Shown: one piece after another, positions 55,816 through 64,000 of the stretch | Layout: each line of letters begins with the position of its first letter | Position numbering within the stretch: the first letter of the stretch is position 1 | NCBI RefSeq assembly: GCF_946478885.1 | Contig: NZ_CAMLDX010000002.1 | Location: 37,986 to 101,985 of the forward strand | DNA length: 64,000 nt | Reading direction: 5' to 3' | Origin: an uncultured Bacillus sp. | GTDB taxonomy: Bacteria > Bacillota > Bacilli > Bacillales_B > DSM-18226 | Translations under genes and position numbers: made by a program | The notes under the pieces: generated by a model | Told to the model about the DNA's origin: nothing | What the model saw: the letters and a program-made list of their open reading frames with translations, nothing else | The model's database searches: none

Positions 55816-55938
55816 AGCGCACCTTACACCTTTCATATTGGAGAAAAAATGCAAAACAAGCCGGCATTACTTTCTGCCAGGTTTGTTTTGCAATAAGCTA
55901 AAGCTGATAGAAAACACTTACCATTCTATTTATAATAA

Positions 55939-57885
55939 TTAGCGAGTTTCAACGTTTTTCAGCGAACTGACGAGCAGTCCGGCTAGATATCCTTCTTGAA
56001 CAGCTTCAAGGGCCTTTCGGATTTTGAGCGCATCCCCGATAACAGATACATGATAAGATCTCCCTTTTAATTTGGAAGCGAGCTCTTTATCTGATTGTGC
56101 TCCTATCGCCAGAACAATCGAGTCAGCCTGTAAAAAAAACTTTTCATTCCCTCTCGATGCGGATACCCCGTTATAAATAATCGAATTTACTTTAGTATTC
56201 ACAAGAATTTTTACGTTATTTTCTTTTAATTCCTTAAGCAGGAATTGTCGCGGCCCCGGTTCATAATCGATCGCAATCTTTGGAAGGACTTCAACCAAAG
56301 TAACTTGTTTACCCTGGTTAGCGAGAAAACTAGCGGTTTCTGCCCCGATACCTCCACCTCCAACAATCAAAACATGTTGATTTGCTTCTTTTTTACCGCT
56401 CAAAACATCAAATGCAAAAATGACATTTTGTAAATTAGCTCCTGGAAGATTCGGAATTTTAGGTTTCGCTCCCGTTGCAATAATGACTTCATCAGGATCA
56501 TTTTTTTCAATTAACAGCAAAGTGGCCTCCGTATTCAGGTGTACATCTACTCCAAGTTTTTTCATTCGATTTGTTTGCCAATTGATAAAGCTGGAGAATT
56601 CTCCTTTTCCCGGCGGCACACTCGCAAGATACCATTGTCCTCCCAAACGGCTGCCCTTTTCATATAGGCTTACTTCATGACCTGCTTCAGCAGCGGCAAT
56701 GGCCGCAGTCATCCCAGCCGGCCCCCCTCCAACGATCAAAACCCTTTTCTTCTCTCTTGCTGGTTGAATCGTATATTCAGTTTCCCTTCCCAATTTAGGA
56801 TTCACAAGACATTGAATTGATTCATCCTCAAATAGTCGTTTCAAACAGCCCTGTTCGCAGCCAATACACATCCTAATGTCACCAAATCTGGATTGTTTTG
56901 CTTTATTAGGTAATTCTGGATCGGCCAATGATGCTCTGCCCATCGCAGTAAAATCAGCTATTCCTGAAGAGACAAGAGATTCGGCAATTAGGGGATCATT
57001 GATTCTGGATACCGTGATAACCGGGATATCTACTACTTTGCGAATTTCCACTGCTAGGTGGGATAAGTTTCCGTGCGGCACAGCCGAAGGCGGGATAAAT
57101 TGATCTGTGCTAGCATAACACCCCCCCGAAACGTGAAGAACATCAATTCCAGCTTGTTCCAAGATAAGTGCTATTGCTCTTGTATCGACAATGGTATTTC
57201 CGCCAGAAACAAATTCATCAGCAGAAATACGGAATCCAACAGGAAAATCAGGTCCAACCTTTTCACGAACATTTTTTATTATTTCCAGCGGAAAGCGCAT
57301 CCTGTTGTTTAAACATCCCCCATACATATCGGTACGTTTATTGGAATATAATGACATAAATTCCGCAACTAAATAACCATGAGATCCATGTATCTCTACT
57401 CCATCATAGCCTGCTAATTTTGCCCTCCGCGCGGCATCTCCGAATTTTCCCACAATCTCATGTATTTCTTCTATTGTCAATTCATGAGGCATTTCCATTT
57501 TTACCGGACATGGGATTGGTGATGGGGCGACAGGCTTCATACCGATAACTTTATTACTTGTTTGTCTCCCAGCATGAAAAATTTGCAGAAAGATTTTCGT
57601 TGAATGCTGATGAATCCTTTCCGTTAATGTGCGGTGACTTTCGATTTGGCTTTCATCCCAAAGTCCAGACATAAAGGAGAAACCTCTTCCGCGAGGATCA
57701 ACTGCACAGGCTTCTGTAATAATCAGCCCCCATCCTCCTTTTGCCCGCGTTTCATGATAGGTTATATACCTTTCAGTTAGTCTCCCGTCAGCGTCGCAAA
57801 AATTGGTCACCATCGGCGGTACAACTAGACGGTTCATGATTTCTAATGATCCAATCTTCATCGGCGTAAATAGATTCTTCATCAT
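55939..57885 (-). CDS. Old-yellow-enzyme/2,4-dienoyl-CoA reductase-like flavoprotein
   Basis: A 648-residue, three-part enzyme. An FMN barrel (residues 1-350: FTPMKIGSLEIMNRLVV, GGWGLIITEACAV, GYDGVEIHGSHGYLV) is followed by a [4Fe-4S] site CIGCEQGCLKRLF...CLVNP, then an FAD/NAD(P) domain (VLIVGGGPAGMTAAIAAAEAGHEV and VLIVGGGGIGAETASFLANQG). The layout is that of FadH 2,4-dienoyl-CoA reductase, which handles unsaturated fatty acids, and of related NADH:flavin oxidoreductases. It fits the surrounding beta-oxidation theme. ATG 57885 follows AAAGGAGAGG. Confidence 0.88.
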   Translation of the reverse strand: MMKNLFTPMKIGSLEIMNRLVVPPMVTNFCDADGRLTERYITYHETRAKGGWGLIITEACAVDPRGRGFSFMSGLWDESQIESHRTLTERIHQHSTKIFLQIFHAGRQTSNKVIGMKPVAPSPIPCPVKMEMPHELTIEEIHEIVGKFGDAARRAKLAGYDGVEIHGSHGYLVAEFMSLYSNKRTDMYGGCLNNRMRFPLEIIKNVREKVGPDFPVGFRISADEFVSGGNTIVDTRAIALILEQAGIDVLHVSGGCYASTDQFIPPSAVPHGNLSHLAVEIRKVVDIPVITVSRINDPLIAESLVSSGIADFTAMGRASLADPELPNKAKQSRFGDIRMCIGCEQGCLKRLFEDESIQCLVNPKLGRETEYTIQPAREKKRVLIVGGGPAGMTAAIAAAEAGHEVSLYEKGSRLGGQWYLASVPPGKGEFSSFINWQTNRMKKLGVDVHLNTEATLLLIEKNDPDEVIIATGAKPKIPNLPGANLQNVIFAFDVLSGKKEANQHVLIVGGGGIGAETASFLANQGKQVTLVEVLPKIAIDYEPGPRQFLLKELKENNVKILVNTKVNSIIYNGVSASRGNEKFFLQADSIVLAIGAQSDKELASKLKGRSYHVSVIGDALKIRKALEAVQEGYLAGLLVSSLKNVETR

Positions 57886-58276
57886 ATTTCCTCTCCTTTG
57901 AAAATTAATCGAATCTCTGTCCAACCTGGAAAACAAATTATGTGTATTTATTTACCTATTATTCGACTGCAATGATGAATGGGCTCAGTTTGAAAAGTAT
58001 ATCATTAGAGTTGCTATTCCATTTGTAGGATTATTACTTGAGTACTAATGTTTCTTTAATTGTATGAGTTTACCAAATCTGTATCAATCGATAGAAAACA
58101 AGCATTTGTATCATTACTCAACAGATTTATCGATTATGTCTATAAGTTCATAAACAATTCAATTGAAATATCATTTTGTTGAAAACTATTCATGATCAAT
58201 TCCTTGAACATGTACTTGCCAAATCACCTAACATAATAGCTTGTGTTATAGAATTTCTATTTTTTTATGGAATTTG
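57886..58276. other. 391-bp spacer, nothing clear
   Basis: AT-rich region between the FadH-like gene and the end of the GIY-YIG gene. No gene, riboswitch or strong hairpin was found. It should contain the promoter for the FadH-like gene. Confidence 0.5.
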
Positions 58277-58618
58277 TTAATTATATCCCCTTTCGCCATA
58301 CGGCTGAACCTGTACAAGCCATTTGGCTTCAAGCTCTGACAATGCCTCTTTTTCATTATAGTACGGGTCCTCTGTTTTTTTCAGTTTTTCTAATACTTCA
58401 ATCGTAAAGACCTCTTTACCAAACAAATTCCAATCATTTTGCAATTCTTTATTTCGATGCGTGTTCATTTCAAGCATAAATTGCAGTCCATTCAATGTCT
58501 TTAAATTACGGGTGCTTCCAATAAAACACTTTCCATTCTGATGGTTTTTAATTTGGAAAACACCTGCTTCAACAGGTATTTCTTTGTATAGTTGTTTCAG
58601 TTCCTTTTTCCGATCCAT
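58277..58618 (-). CDS. GIY-YIG nuclease domain protein
   Basis: A 113-residue single-domain protein. AGVFQIKNHQNGKCFIGSTRNL is a variant GIY-YIG core with the conserved Arg, and RNKELQNDWNLFGKEVFTIEVLE continues the fold. Such proteins cut DNA as homing, repair or restriction enzymes, but stand-alone bacterial members are mostly uncharacterised. The gene lies 22 nt after the DUF2087 regulator gene and is probably co-transcribed. GGTAATAGA precedes the ATG. Confidence 0.78.
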   Translation of the reverse strand: MDRKKELKQLYKEIPVEAGVFQIKNHQNGKCFIGSTRNLKTLNGLQFMLEMNTHRNKELQNDWNLFGKEVFTIEVLEKLKKTEDPYYNEKEALSELEAKWLVQVQPYGERGYN

Positions 58619-58640
58619 TCTATTACCTGCTTTCTTGGTT

Positions 58641-59396
58641 TTATTTTTTCAGCCAATATTCGCTTCCATCTGCCTTACGGTCTAGAAAACCATAGTCGAC
58701 TAAGTATCTTCTAATCATGGCATAATCATCGTAAATGTTCTTCAATAATAGATTTAATTCCTTTTCGGCGTATATCCGATTGCTTTCTATCCTTTTCGCA
58801 ATTTCGCGGATGACAACCAGCCTTTGTTTCTCCTTATGGGGAAATTCCCTTAGGCGTCCATTCTCTGCAAAGGCAAAAAATTTTTGAACAATGTCTCTCT
58901 GTTCTTCCGCAGTAATATCATAGCGATCATCTACCATTCTCGCGTTCTTGTGTGGCGGGATGAATACGGGAGCATGCTGATCCTTTTCCTTCAAAAGCTC
59001 GAAGATGGTCAGAAAGATTTTTGCCTGACGCTCCTTCTCTTTTAAGGAAAAACGATGATGTCTAATCGTAGAGGTACTTCCTGATCCAGTCAACTCTTTA
59101 ATTTCTTTATCATTCATTCCCTGATAAAAATAACGCAGTAGCTGGTTCTGCAGTTCGGTCAAACCTGTCAGTTTTTTATCAAGCCCCATTAAATGAGCAA
59201 AGACAGATTCATGAACCTGTTCAATGTGAATCCGTGTATATCTCTCTGCTTCATATAAAATTCCATCATGTGGAAAAATTACGCCTTTTTCAAACTTTTC
59301 ATCGCATAATAAACAAACATAGGATTCCCTTTCCTCGATATACCCCCTTTTCAGGTCCTCCAATGATGCATTCCAAAAAGAATCTGTCATTCTCAT
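58641..59396 (-). CDS. DUF2087 domain transcriptional regulator
   Basis: A protein of about 251 residues. An N-terminal region with a CLLCDEKF zinc-ribbon-like Cys pair and a His-rich follow-on (IHIEQVHES) comes first. A LuxR-type helix-turn-helix is next (GLTELQNQLLRYFYQGMNDKEIKE ... GSTSTIRHHRF, near 85-125). A C-terminal DUF2087 domain ends it (KELNLLLKNIYDDYAMIRRYLVDYGFLDRKADGSEYW). It is probably a DNA-binding regulator controlling itself and the downstream GIY-YIG gene. The start is uncertain; ATG 59396 is taken, with 59390 and TTG 59417 as alternatives. Confidence 0.75.
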   Translation of the reverse strand: MRMTDSFWNASLEDLKRGYIEERESYVCLLCDEKFEKGVIFPHDGILYEAERYTRIHIEQVHESVFAHLMGLDKKLTGLTELQNQLLRYFYQGMNDKEIKELTGSGSTSTIRHHRFSLKEKERQAKIFLTIFELLKEKDQHAPVFIPPHKNARMVDDRYDITAEEQRDIVQKFFAFAENGRLREFPHKEKQRLVVIREIAKRIESNRIYAEKELNLLLKNIYDDYAMIRRYLVDYGFLDRKADGSEYWLKK

Positions 59397-59810
59397 TATC
59401 AATACACATCCAATCAAATTTTAACATTTATTTATTTTGTTTACTAATTTGTAAACATAATCATAATTCGTTTGTTTTAAATAGTCAATAAGTCATTTGA
59501 ATAATTCCTCTTTACTAATAAAAATTCTTGTTTTCCAGAAATAAGTTATTCGCTCTTTTTAAAGGTACGGTATGTATCATCATGAGTATCCTGAATTGTC
59601 TATATATTATAATTGCAATAATAATTTTATTTTTCCATTATTAACCATTTGATTCCACAAGAAAATTTCATATGATGTTTGCCAAGACAACGCAAATAAA
59701 TGATATTGCTTTTCTAAGCGAAACTTCTACAAACGGAAGAGACCGTGTTTGATAAAAACATAGGAGTTTTTTCTTATTTTTATCATGTTCCATTTTGACC
59801 GCTCCAAAAT

Positions 59811-59837
59811 AAAAAAAACCGGGAATATACTTCCCGG
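59811..59837 (-). terminator. Terminator of the small gene at 59839
   Basis: On the minus strand CCGGGAA and TTCCCGG pair around a short loop, then a T8 run. It is a textbook Rho-independent form. Confidence 0.85.
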
Positions 59838-59838
59838 C

Positions 59839-60015
59839 CTAGTTGACAAAGCCTTTTTCCTTTATTGCTGCGTATGCTTCCGTTTCGTTTTCTTCCTTGA
59901 TTTGATATTCAAGTGTGTCCTCTACAATTTTTGCACAACGGCCGCCGAATGGTTTGATGACCGCTTTCACTTCCTTAATATCAATTATTTCCTTTATCGG
60001 ATAATGAACTTTCAA
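59839..60015 (-). CDS. Small hypothetical protein, 58 residues
   Basis: TTG 60015 follows GGAGG by 8 nt and the gene is directly followed by a strong terminator, so it is probably real. The product is a mix of charged and Ile/Val residues (VHYPIKEIIDIKEVKAVIK, ending in an alpha-helical KEENETEAYAAIKEKG). I recognise no domain. It is a single gene in a spacer between the DUF2087 pair and an alpha/beta hydrolase. Confidence 0.6.
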   Translation of the reverse strand: MKVHYPIKEIIDIKEVKAVIKPFGGRCAKIVEDTLEYQIKEENETEAYAAIKEKGFVN

Positions 60016-60291
60016 TGTCTTCACCTCCACTTTAACTATATATAATATCGACATCTATTACAATGATGATCATGCTTGCCTGGATTGATGAATGCCAATT
60101 TGTAAATCTCAGCTGTCAAATCTCTTTTAGAGATATCATTAGGGTGCCACAAACTATACCGCTCTATAAGAGTGATCAAGTACCTAAACTTCGTTGAGGA
60201 GGATGAATACCTAGATTATTTTAAAGATTGATCATGGTCTATTATTCAAGTTAATACAATTTTATAAAGCCTTTTTCAAGGAGTGATGGTC

Positions 60292-61080
60292 TTGGGCTAT
60301 TATATAAAAGTTGAACAGAATATCAAGATTTACGTTGAAGATTTAAACCCTTCTAGCCATGACACAATTGTGTTCCTTCATGGATGGCCGTTGAATCACA
60401 AGCTGTTTGAATATCAATTGAATGTTCTACCGGATATGGGCTTTCGATGTATTGCGATTGATATGAGAGGGTTTGGCAAATCCGATAAACCGTGGACAGG
60501 TTATGAGTATGATCGCTTGGCAGACGACCTCTGCAAAATAATACAAACACTTCAGCTGAAGCAGGTTACACTTGTCGGACATTCTATGGCAGGAGCGATT
60601 GCCCTCCGCTATATGGCGCGCTACCATGGATACGAAGTTTCTCGGCTGTGTCTTGTCAGTGCCGCCGCTCCGTTTGGTTTTACGAAAGAAACTGCTGCAG
60701 ACCTATATACTAAATCCAGCCGAGACCGGCCTAGAATGCTGGAGGAGATTAGTGATATTTTTTTCTTTCAGCATTCAAGCCGCTCTTTTTCTGATTGGTT
60801 CATTCAGCTTGGATTAAAGGCAGCAGGCTGGTCCACCTTGAAGACAATTCTTTCGCTTCGGGATGAAAATGTCTTAGCAGATCTTGGTCTAATTCAGGTT
60901 TCCACATTAATTATTCATGGTATTCACGATCAGGTGATTCCCTTTTCACAGTCCAATATTGTCCATCAGGAAATCCGAAATTCAATATTACTGCCTTTTC
61001 AATTCAGCGGTCATGGTCCAGTTTGGGAAGAAAGAAACCGGTTTAATCAAGTCTTAGTGAATTTTATTCGCGGTTTATGA
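60292..61080 (+). CDS. Alpha/beta hydrolase (non-haem chloroperoxidase-like)
   Basis: A 262-residue alpha/beta hydrolase. FLHGWPLNHKLFEYQ is the oxyanion region, nucleophile Ser lies in VGHSMAGAI, the acid Asp in HGIHDQVIP and the His in SGHGPVWEE. Many relatives are labelled chloroperoxidases or esterases. The substrate is unknown. TTG 60292 follows AAGGAG by 8 nt; GTG 60283 and ATG 60286 overlap that site. It is a single gene on the plus strand. Confidence 0.85.
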   Translation: MGYYIKVEQNIKIYVEDLNPSSHDTIVFLHGWPLNHKLFEYQLNVLPDMGFRCIAIDMRGFGKSDKPWTGYEYDRLADDLCKIIQTLQLKQVTLVGHSMAGAIALRYMARYHGYEVSRLCLVSAAAPFGFTKETAADLYTKSSRDRPRMLEEISDIFFFQHSSRSFSDWFIQLGLKAAGWSTLKTILSLRDENVLADLGLIQVSTLIIHGIHDQVIPFSQSNIVHQEIRNSILLPFQFSGHGPVWEERNRFNQVLVNFIRGL

Positions 61081-61265
61081 TCATCTCAAAAGCTTGATAT
61101 TTAACACGGATCGTGAAAATACTGACCAACGTGCTGGAATAAGCTTCATCTTTTTCACTTATTGAAAACTGGCCTGATAAAAATTCGACAAAATAGAAAC
61201 AATAAAAGTAGGAACCAAAAAGTCTGAAGTATTTTTGAGGCAATGCTAAAGGAGGAGGTAAGGTA

Positions 61266-61421
61266 TTGAACAAAAAGGAACCGCAAAAAAATGAACCAAT
61301 CATAGCGCCGGGTATGGATGTTAATAAAGAGCTTAATCGAAATGCAACAGTGAAAGAAGTAGAAAAAGGAGAATACACAAACGTCATCACTTTATCCTAC
61401 GATGAAGTAGACCCAAGTTAA
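61266..61421 (+). CDS. Small protein, 51 residues, TTG start
   Basis: TTG 61266 follows AAAGGAGGAGG at about 5 nt. The product (MNKKEPQKNEPIIAPGMD, then KELNRNATVKEVEKGEYTNV and ITLSYDEVDPS) is polar and probably disordered. I recall similar short proteins annotated only as hypothetical in Bacillus. The opposite-strand frame here is a shadow. The dispersed repeat directly follows and could terminate it. Confidence 0.6.
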   Translation: MNKKEPQKNEPIIAPGMDVNKELNRNATVKEVEKGEYTNVITLSYDEVDPS

Positions 61422-61430
61422 TCCAATTAC

Positions 61431-61563
61431 AAAAAAAGGAACTGTTCCATTGGATGTCAGGCATCCTCCATTTATCTATTTCCCGTGCAGATTGATGCAA
61501 TCTGATACTAGATACTGGATGGTGGTGCCTGACACGTTTGCTGTTGGGACAGCTTCCTTTTTT
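61431..61563. repeat. Dispersed inverted-repeat element, copy 2
   Basis: Ends AAAAAAAGGAACTGTTCCAT...TGTCAGGCATCC (61431-61466) and GGTGGTGCCTGACAC...GGGACAGCTTCCTTTTTT (61521-61563) are imperfect inverted repeats, enclosing GCAGATTGATGCAA. Copy 1 is at 20141. The A-run and T-run at its ends make it look like a bidirectional terminator between the convergent genes at 61266 and 61599. Confidence 0.8.
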
Positions 61564-61598
61564 ATATCAAATACAAACCTTTGACAAGGGTTGGATCA

Positions 61599-63182
61599 TC
61601 ACTGAGAACGAAGTTCCATTTCTTTTTTACGAAGTTCAACCCGGCGAATTTTCCCTGAAGTAGTTTTTGGAAGTTCCTGAACGAATTCAATGTTCCTCGG
61701 ATATTTATACGGAGCCGTCAGTTTTTTTACATGCTCCTGAAGATTTTTTACTAGGTTCGGATCGCAGCGGTCTACCTCATTTCTTAGTACAATAAAAGCT
61801 TTGACAACACTCCCTCTAATTTCATCCGGACTTGCAACGACCGCGCATTCTTTTACCGATGGATGTTTGACAAGTGCATCCTCCACTTCAAATGGTCCAA
61901 TAGTGTAGCCGGAGCTGATGATAATGTCATCGCCGCGCCCTTCAAACCAGAAGTATCCATCTTCATCTTTTTTTGCTTTATCTCCGGTAATATAATAGTT
62001 GCCCTTGAATTGCATTGCGGTTCTTTCCGGATCCTTGTAATAGTGTTTAAATAATGCGGGTGTTTCAATATGCACAGCAATATCTCCCACCTCGCCGGGT
62101 ACACATGGATCTCCATATTCATTAATAATTTCTACACTATTGCCAGGAATAGGTTTTCCCATCGATCCCGGCCTTAACGACATCCCTTTGGTAATTCCAA
62201 CAAGTAAGGTATTTTCCGTTTGTCCGTAGCCATCTCGAACATCGACATTAAAGTATTTTTTAAATGTGTCAATAACATTTACATTTAACGGTTCTCCGGC
62301 CGAAACCGCACTACGAAGGTTGTCTAGTTTATATTCCTGTAAATTACCCACCTTTGCCATCAAACGATATTCAGTTGGTGTGCAACATAAGACATTTACC
62401 TTATATTTCTCTAGTAACTGCAAATATTTTTGTTCCTGAAATTTTCCTAAATAGACAAACCCTGCTGCTCCAGAGCCTAATACAGAGAGAAACGGACTCC
62501 ATATCCATTTCTGCCATCCTGGACCAGCCGTTGCCCAAACAACATCGTTTTCTTCAATACAGAGCCAGTTCGGTGCTGCGGCTCTTAAATGGGCATATGC
62601 CCAGCCATGTGTGTGAACAACTCCTTTTGGATTACCTGTCGTCCCTGAAGTGTACGACAAAAAGGCCATATCGTCATGGTTTGTATCCGCAAACGGCATG
62701 ACATCTGAAGTATTCTCCATTTCATCCTGCAAATGAATCCAATTCTCTTCAGCTTTTCCAACTACAAATTTTAGCCGCTGTTTGGTATCTATTATCTCGT
62801 TAAATTGGTTGACGTAGGAATGAAAGCTGACAATTGCTTTTACTTCTCCATGTAATAATCGATATTCCAGATCCTTTTCCCTGAGCATTTCTGAACTTGG
62901 AATAACAACAAGTCCTGCTTTTAACGCTGCCAAATACACTTGATATGTTTCAATTATTCGTGGCATCATTACCAATATTACGTCTCCTTTTTGTAAACCG
63001 CTCCTTAAGAAAACGTTTCCAAGTTTATTGACATTAATAAAGAGCTCACGATATGTAATCGTTTTTGTCTCACCCGCATCTGATTCCCAAATCAATGCCA
63101 ATTTTTTCGTGTCTTCCGCAAATCGTTCCATTTCGGAAACCAAATTATATTTTTTCGGTGCCAACAGATCTACGCGCTTCAT
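61599..63182 (-). CDS. Acyl-CoA synthetase, medium-chain type (YtcI-like)
   Basis: A 527-residue ANL-superfamily ligase. LSYTSGTTGNPKGVVHTH is the P-loop, DGYGQTENTLLVG the A5 motif, YYITGDKAKKDEDGYFWFEGRGDDIIISSGYTIGP (A7-A8, given in full only here as separate motifs TGDKAKK and GRGDDII) and the catalytic Lys in LPKTTSGKIRR. It is close in length to B. subtilis YtcI and the medium-chain acyl-CoA synthetases. It activates a carboxylic acid to acyl-CoA with ATP. The gene is alone. AAAGGATG precedes the ATG. Confidence 0.88.
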   Translation of the reverse strand: MKRVDLLAPKKYNLVSEMERFAEDTKKLALIWESDAGETKTITYRELFINVNKLGNVFLRSGLQKGDVILVMMPRIIETYQVYLAALKAGLVVIPSSEMLREKDLEYRLLHGEVKAIVSFHSYVNQFNEIIDTKQRLKFVVGKAEENWIHLQDEMENTSDVMPFADTNHDDMAFLSYTSGTTGNPKGVVHTHGWAYAHLRAAAPNWLCIEENDVVWATAGPGWQKWIWSPFLSVLGSGAAGFVYLGKFQEQKYLQLLEKYKVNVLCCTPTEYRLMAKVGNLQEYKLDNLRSAVSAGEPLNVNVIDTFKKYFNVDVRDGYGQTENTLLVGITKGMSLRPGSMGKPIPGNSVEIINEYGDPCVPGEVGDIAVHIETPALFKHYYKDPERTAMQFKGNYYITGDKAKKDEDGYFWFEGRGDDIIISSGYTIGPFEVEDALVKHPSVKECAVVASPDEIRGSVVKAFIVLRNEVDRCDPNLVKNLQEHVKKLTAPYKYPRNIEFVQELPKTTSGKIRRVELRKKEMELRSQ

Positions 63183-63490
63183 AATGAAAACATCCTTTCA
63201 ATCCAATTTTGATAATCTTGTTTTGTCATTACTTTCTTAACATAGGAAGTCTTTACTATTTTCGACACTGAATAGCATTTTCCTGTTTAATTTTTATATT
63301 TTTCTGAATATATTTTTAATTATACATGTTTTATACAATAATAGTTACATTATTTTAAAAAAGAAAGCCATTAATGAGCATTCTCCCCTTATTTCTCTGT
63401 TGGTACAGGTTAATTAGCAGGTGCTGATTGACCAAATCCGTTGCCCGCATACTTTTTCCTTCAACCTCAAAATATCCAACTGGTTCAAAA
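63183..63490. other. 308-bp spacer, nothing clear
   Basis: AT-rich region with no gene or strong hairpin that I can support, upstream of the acyl-CoA synthetase gene. It should hold its promoter. Confidence 0.5.
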
Positions 63491-63518
63491 ATAAAAAGAG
63501 GAGTGTCATCACTCCTCC
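63491..63518 (-). terminator. Terminator of the gene at 63526
   Basis: On the minus strand AGGAGTG and CACTCCT pair around a short loop, followed by CTTTTTATTTTT. Confidence 0.85.
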
Positions 63519-63525
63519 ATTTCCT

Positions 63526-63783
63526 TCATGAAACAATAAATCTTGCCTGTATTTTAGATAATTCCACTTGAAAGTATAGCTTGTACACTTCAAAATCCTC
63601 TTCAGAACTGTTTGAGTGTGTCACATAGTCCCCTTTATAGGTTCGGCATTCTTCATCAAATAGAAAACATTCCTGCCCTTTTTCTGCAGATTCCAACAAG
63701 CTATAAATCAAGTCAGGTTTTTTATACGTCTTTTCACGGAGTATTTCTTGGGTGTCAGCATTATATACTTGAAGTTTGTACAA
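63526..63783 (-). CDS. Small hypothetical protein, 85 residues
   Basis: TTG 63783 follows GGAGG by 8 nt and gives MYKLQVYNADTQEILREKTY; ATG 63798 would lie before that site. The rest has Phe/Tyr-rich strands (EVYKLYFQVELSKIQARFIV). I recognise no domain. A good terminator follows and a cre-like site lies 46 nt upstream, so it is probably expressed and perhaps under carbon control. Confidence 0.65.
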   Translation of the reverse strand: MYKLQVYNADTQEILREKTYKKPDLIYSLLESAEKGQECFLFDEECRTYKGDYVTHSNSSEEDFEVYKLYFQVELSKIQARFIVS

Positions 63784-63828
63784 TTGAAGCACCTCCAAAT
63801 GTTTTCATACATTAAGCATATAGTATAT

Positions 63829-63842
63829 TGAAAGCGTTTTAT
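63829..63842. promoter_or_regulatory. Possible cre (CcpA) site
   Basis: TGAAAGCGTTTTAT matches 12 of 14 positions of the cre consensus TGWAANCGNTNWCA, 46 nt upstream of the TTG start of the gene at 63526. Confidence 0.4.
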
Positions 63843-63952
63843 AATTTAAATATGTCTTTTTTAAGAACTCTCACGTCATAAACAACATAACTAATCTCTT
63901 AAACAGTACTTGCAGCGTACTTTGATAAATAAGCCAACTGTGTGCAAAAAAA

Positions 63953-63981
63953 GCTTATACCCGCTCATCGCAGATATAAGC
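63953..63981. terminator. Hairpin near the right edge
   Basis: GCTTATA (63953-63959) and TATAAGC (63975-63981) pair around 15 nt, with A-rich left and CCCTTTC right flanks. It probably ends a transcript entering from beyond the window. Confidence 0.5.
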
Positions 63982-64000
63982 CCTTTCGAAAAAATGTCTT

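Noticed and set aside
61064..61390. 108-codon minus-strand frame
   Set aside because: Opposite the small TTG-start gene and overlapping the hydrolase end; Phe/Ser-rich shadow with no ribosome site.

Overview
The window looks like chromosomal DNA of an aerobic, endospore-forming Bacillaceae (Bacillus/Neobacillus/Cytobacillus type). Supporting signs are low G+C, strong AGGAGG-type ribosome sites with frequent TTG and GTG starts, a spore-coat transglutaminase (Tgl), a YkuD L,D-transpeptidase, the YjkB/YjkA transporter, a THI-box/thiC unit and many acyl-CoA catabolic genes. No tRNA, rRNA, CRISPR array, prophage or intact insertion sequence was seen.

Layout. 1-307: end of a ykuK-like gene broken by a one-base frameshift. 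415-657: acidic lipoprotein. 816-6040: a three-gene signalling operon (GAF hybrid kinase, CheR, REC-PAS kinase). 6304-10160: endonuclease I-like protein, YjkB/YjkA ABC transporter, DUF1540 protein, secreted protein. 10375-13591: AEC transporter, then TPP riboswitch and thiC. 13843-15164: two rhodaneses behind a promoter carrying a CsoR/CstR-like palindrome, and a universal stress protein. 15274-18434: an NAD/ADP-ribose cluster (Nudix-NrtR-like regulator, nicotinamidase, NadD-like enzyme, ADP-ribosylglycohydrolase). 18859-22584: DUF6241 protein, ykuD, a second stress protein, ung and a guanylate-kinase-like protein.

22771-42000 is mostly acyl-CoA breakdown. It holds a family I CoA-transferase pair, acyl-CoA dehydrogenase and thiolase genes facing a TetR regulator across a clear operator candidate. 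Next comes a six-gene beta-oxidation operon (hbd, ech, thiolase, acyl-CoA ligase, thioesterase, FadE-like), a PucR-type GAF regulator, YitT, DUF3870, and a glutaryl-CoA-dehydrogenase-like gene with a CaiB/BaiF CoA-transferase. 42399-46176: MFS exporter, a gene-poor kilobase, a DnaD-like small protein and a decayed diguanylate cyclase. 46424-48300: an ABC-F ribosome-protection-type gene behind a leader with all the parts of ribosome-mediated attenuation. 48335-64000: CoA-transferase/hydrolase plus MaoC, PCP-reductase-domain protein, tgl, BluB-like enzyme, CAP protein, orphan PD-(D/E)XK nuclease, acetyltransferase, dienoyl-CoA-reductase-like enzyme, GIY-YIG and DUF2087 genes, alpha/beta hydrolase, small proteins and an acyl-CoA synthetase.

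The main theme is activation, CoA transfer and beta-oxidation of fatty or organic acids under at least two local regulators. The most interesting regulatory signals are the ABC-F attenuator, the palindrome in front of the NAD cluster, the operator over the rhodanese promoter, the TetR operator, and a dispersed inverted-repeat element found twice, each time between convergent genes.
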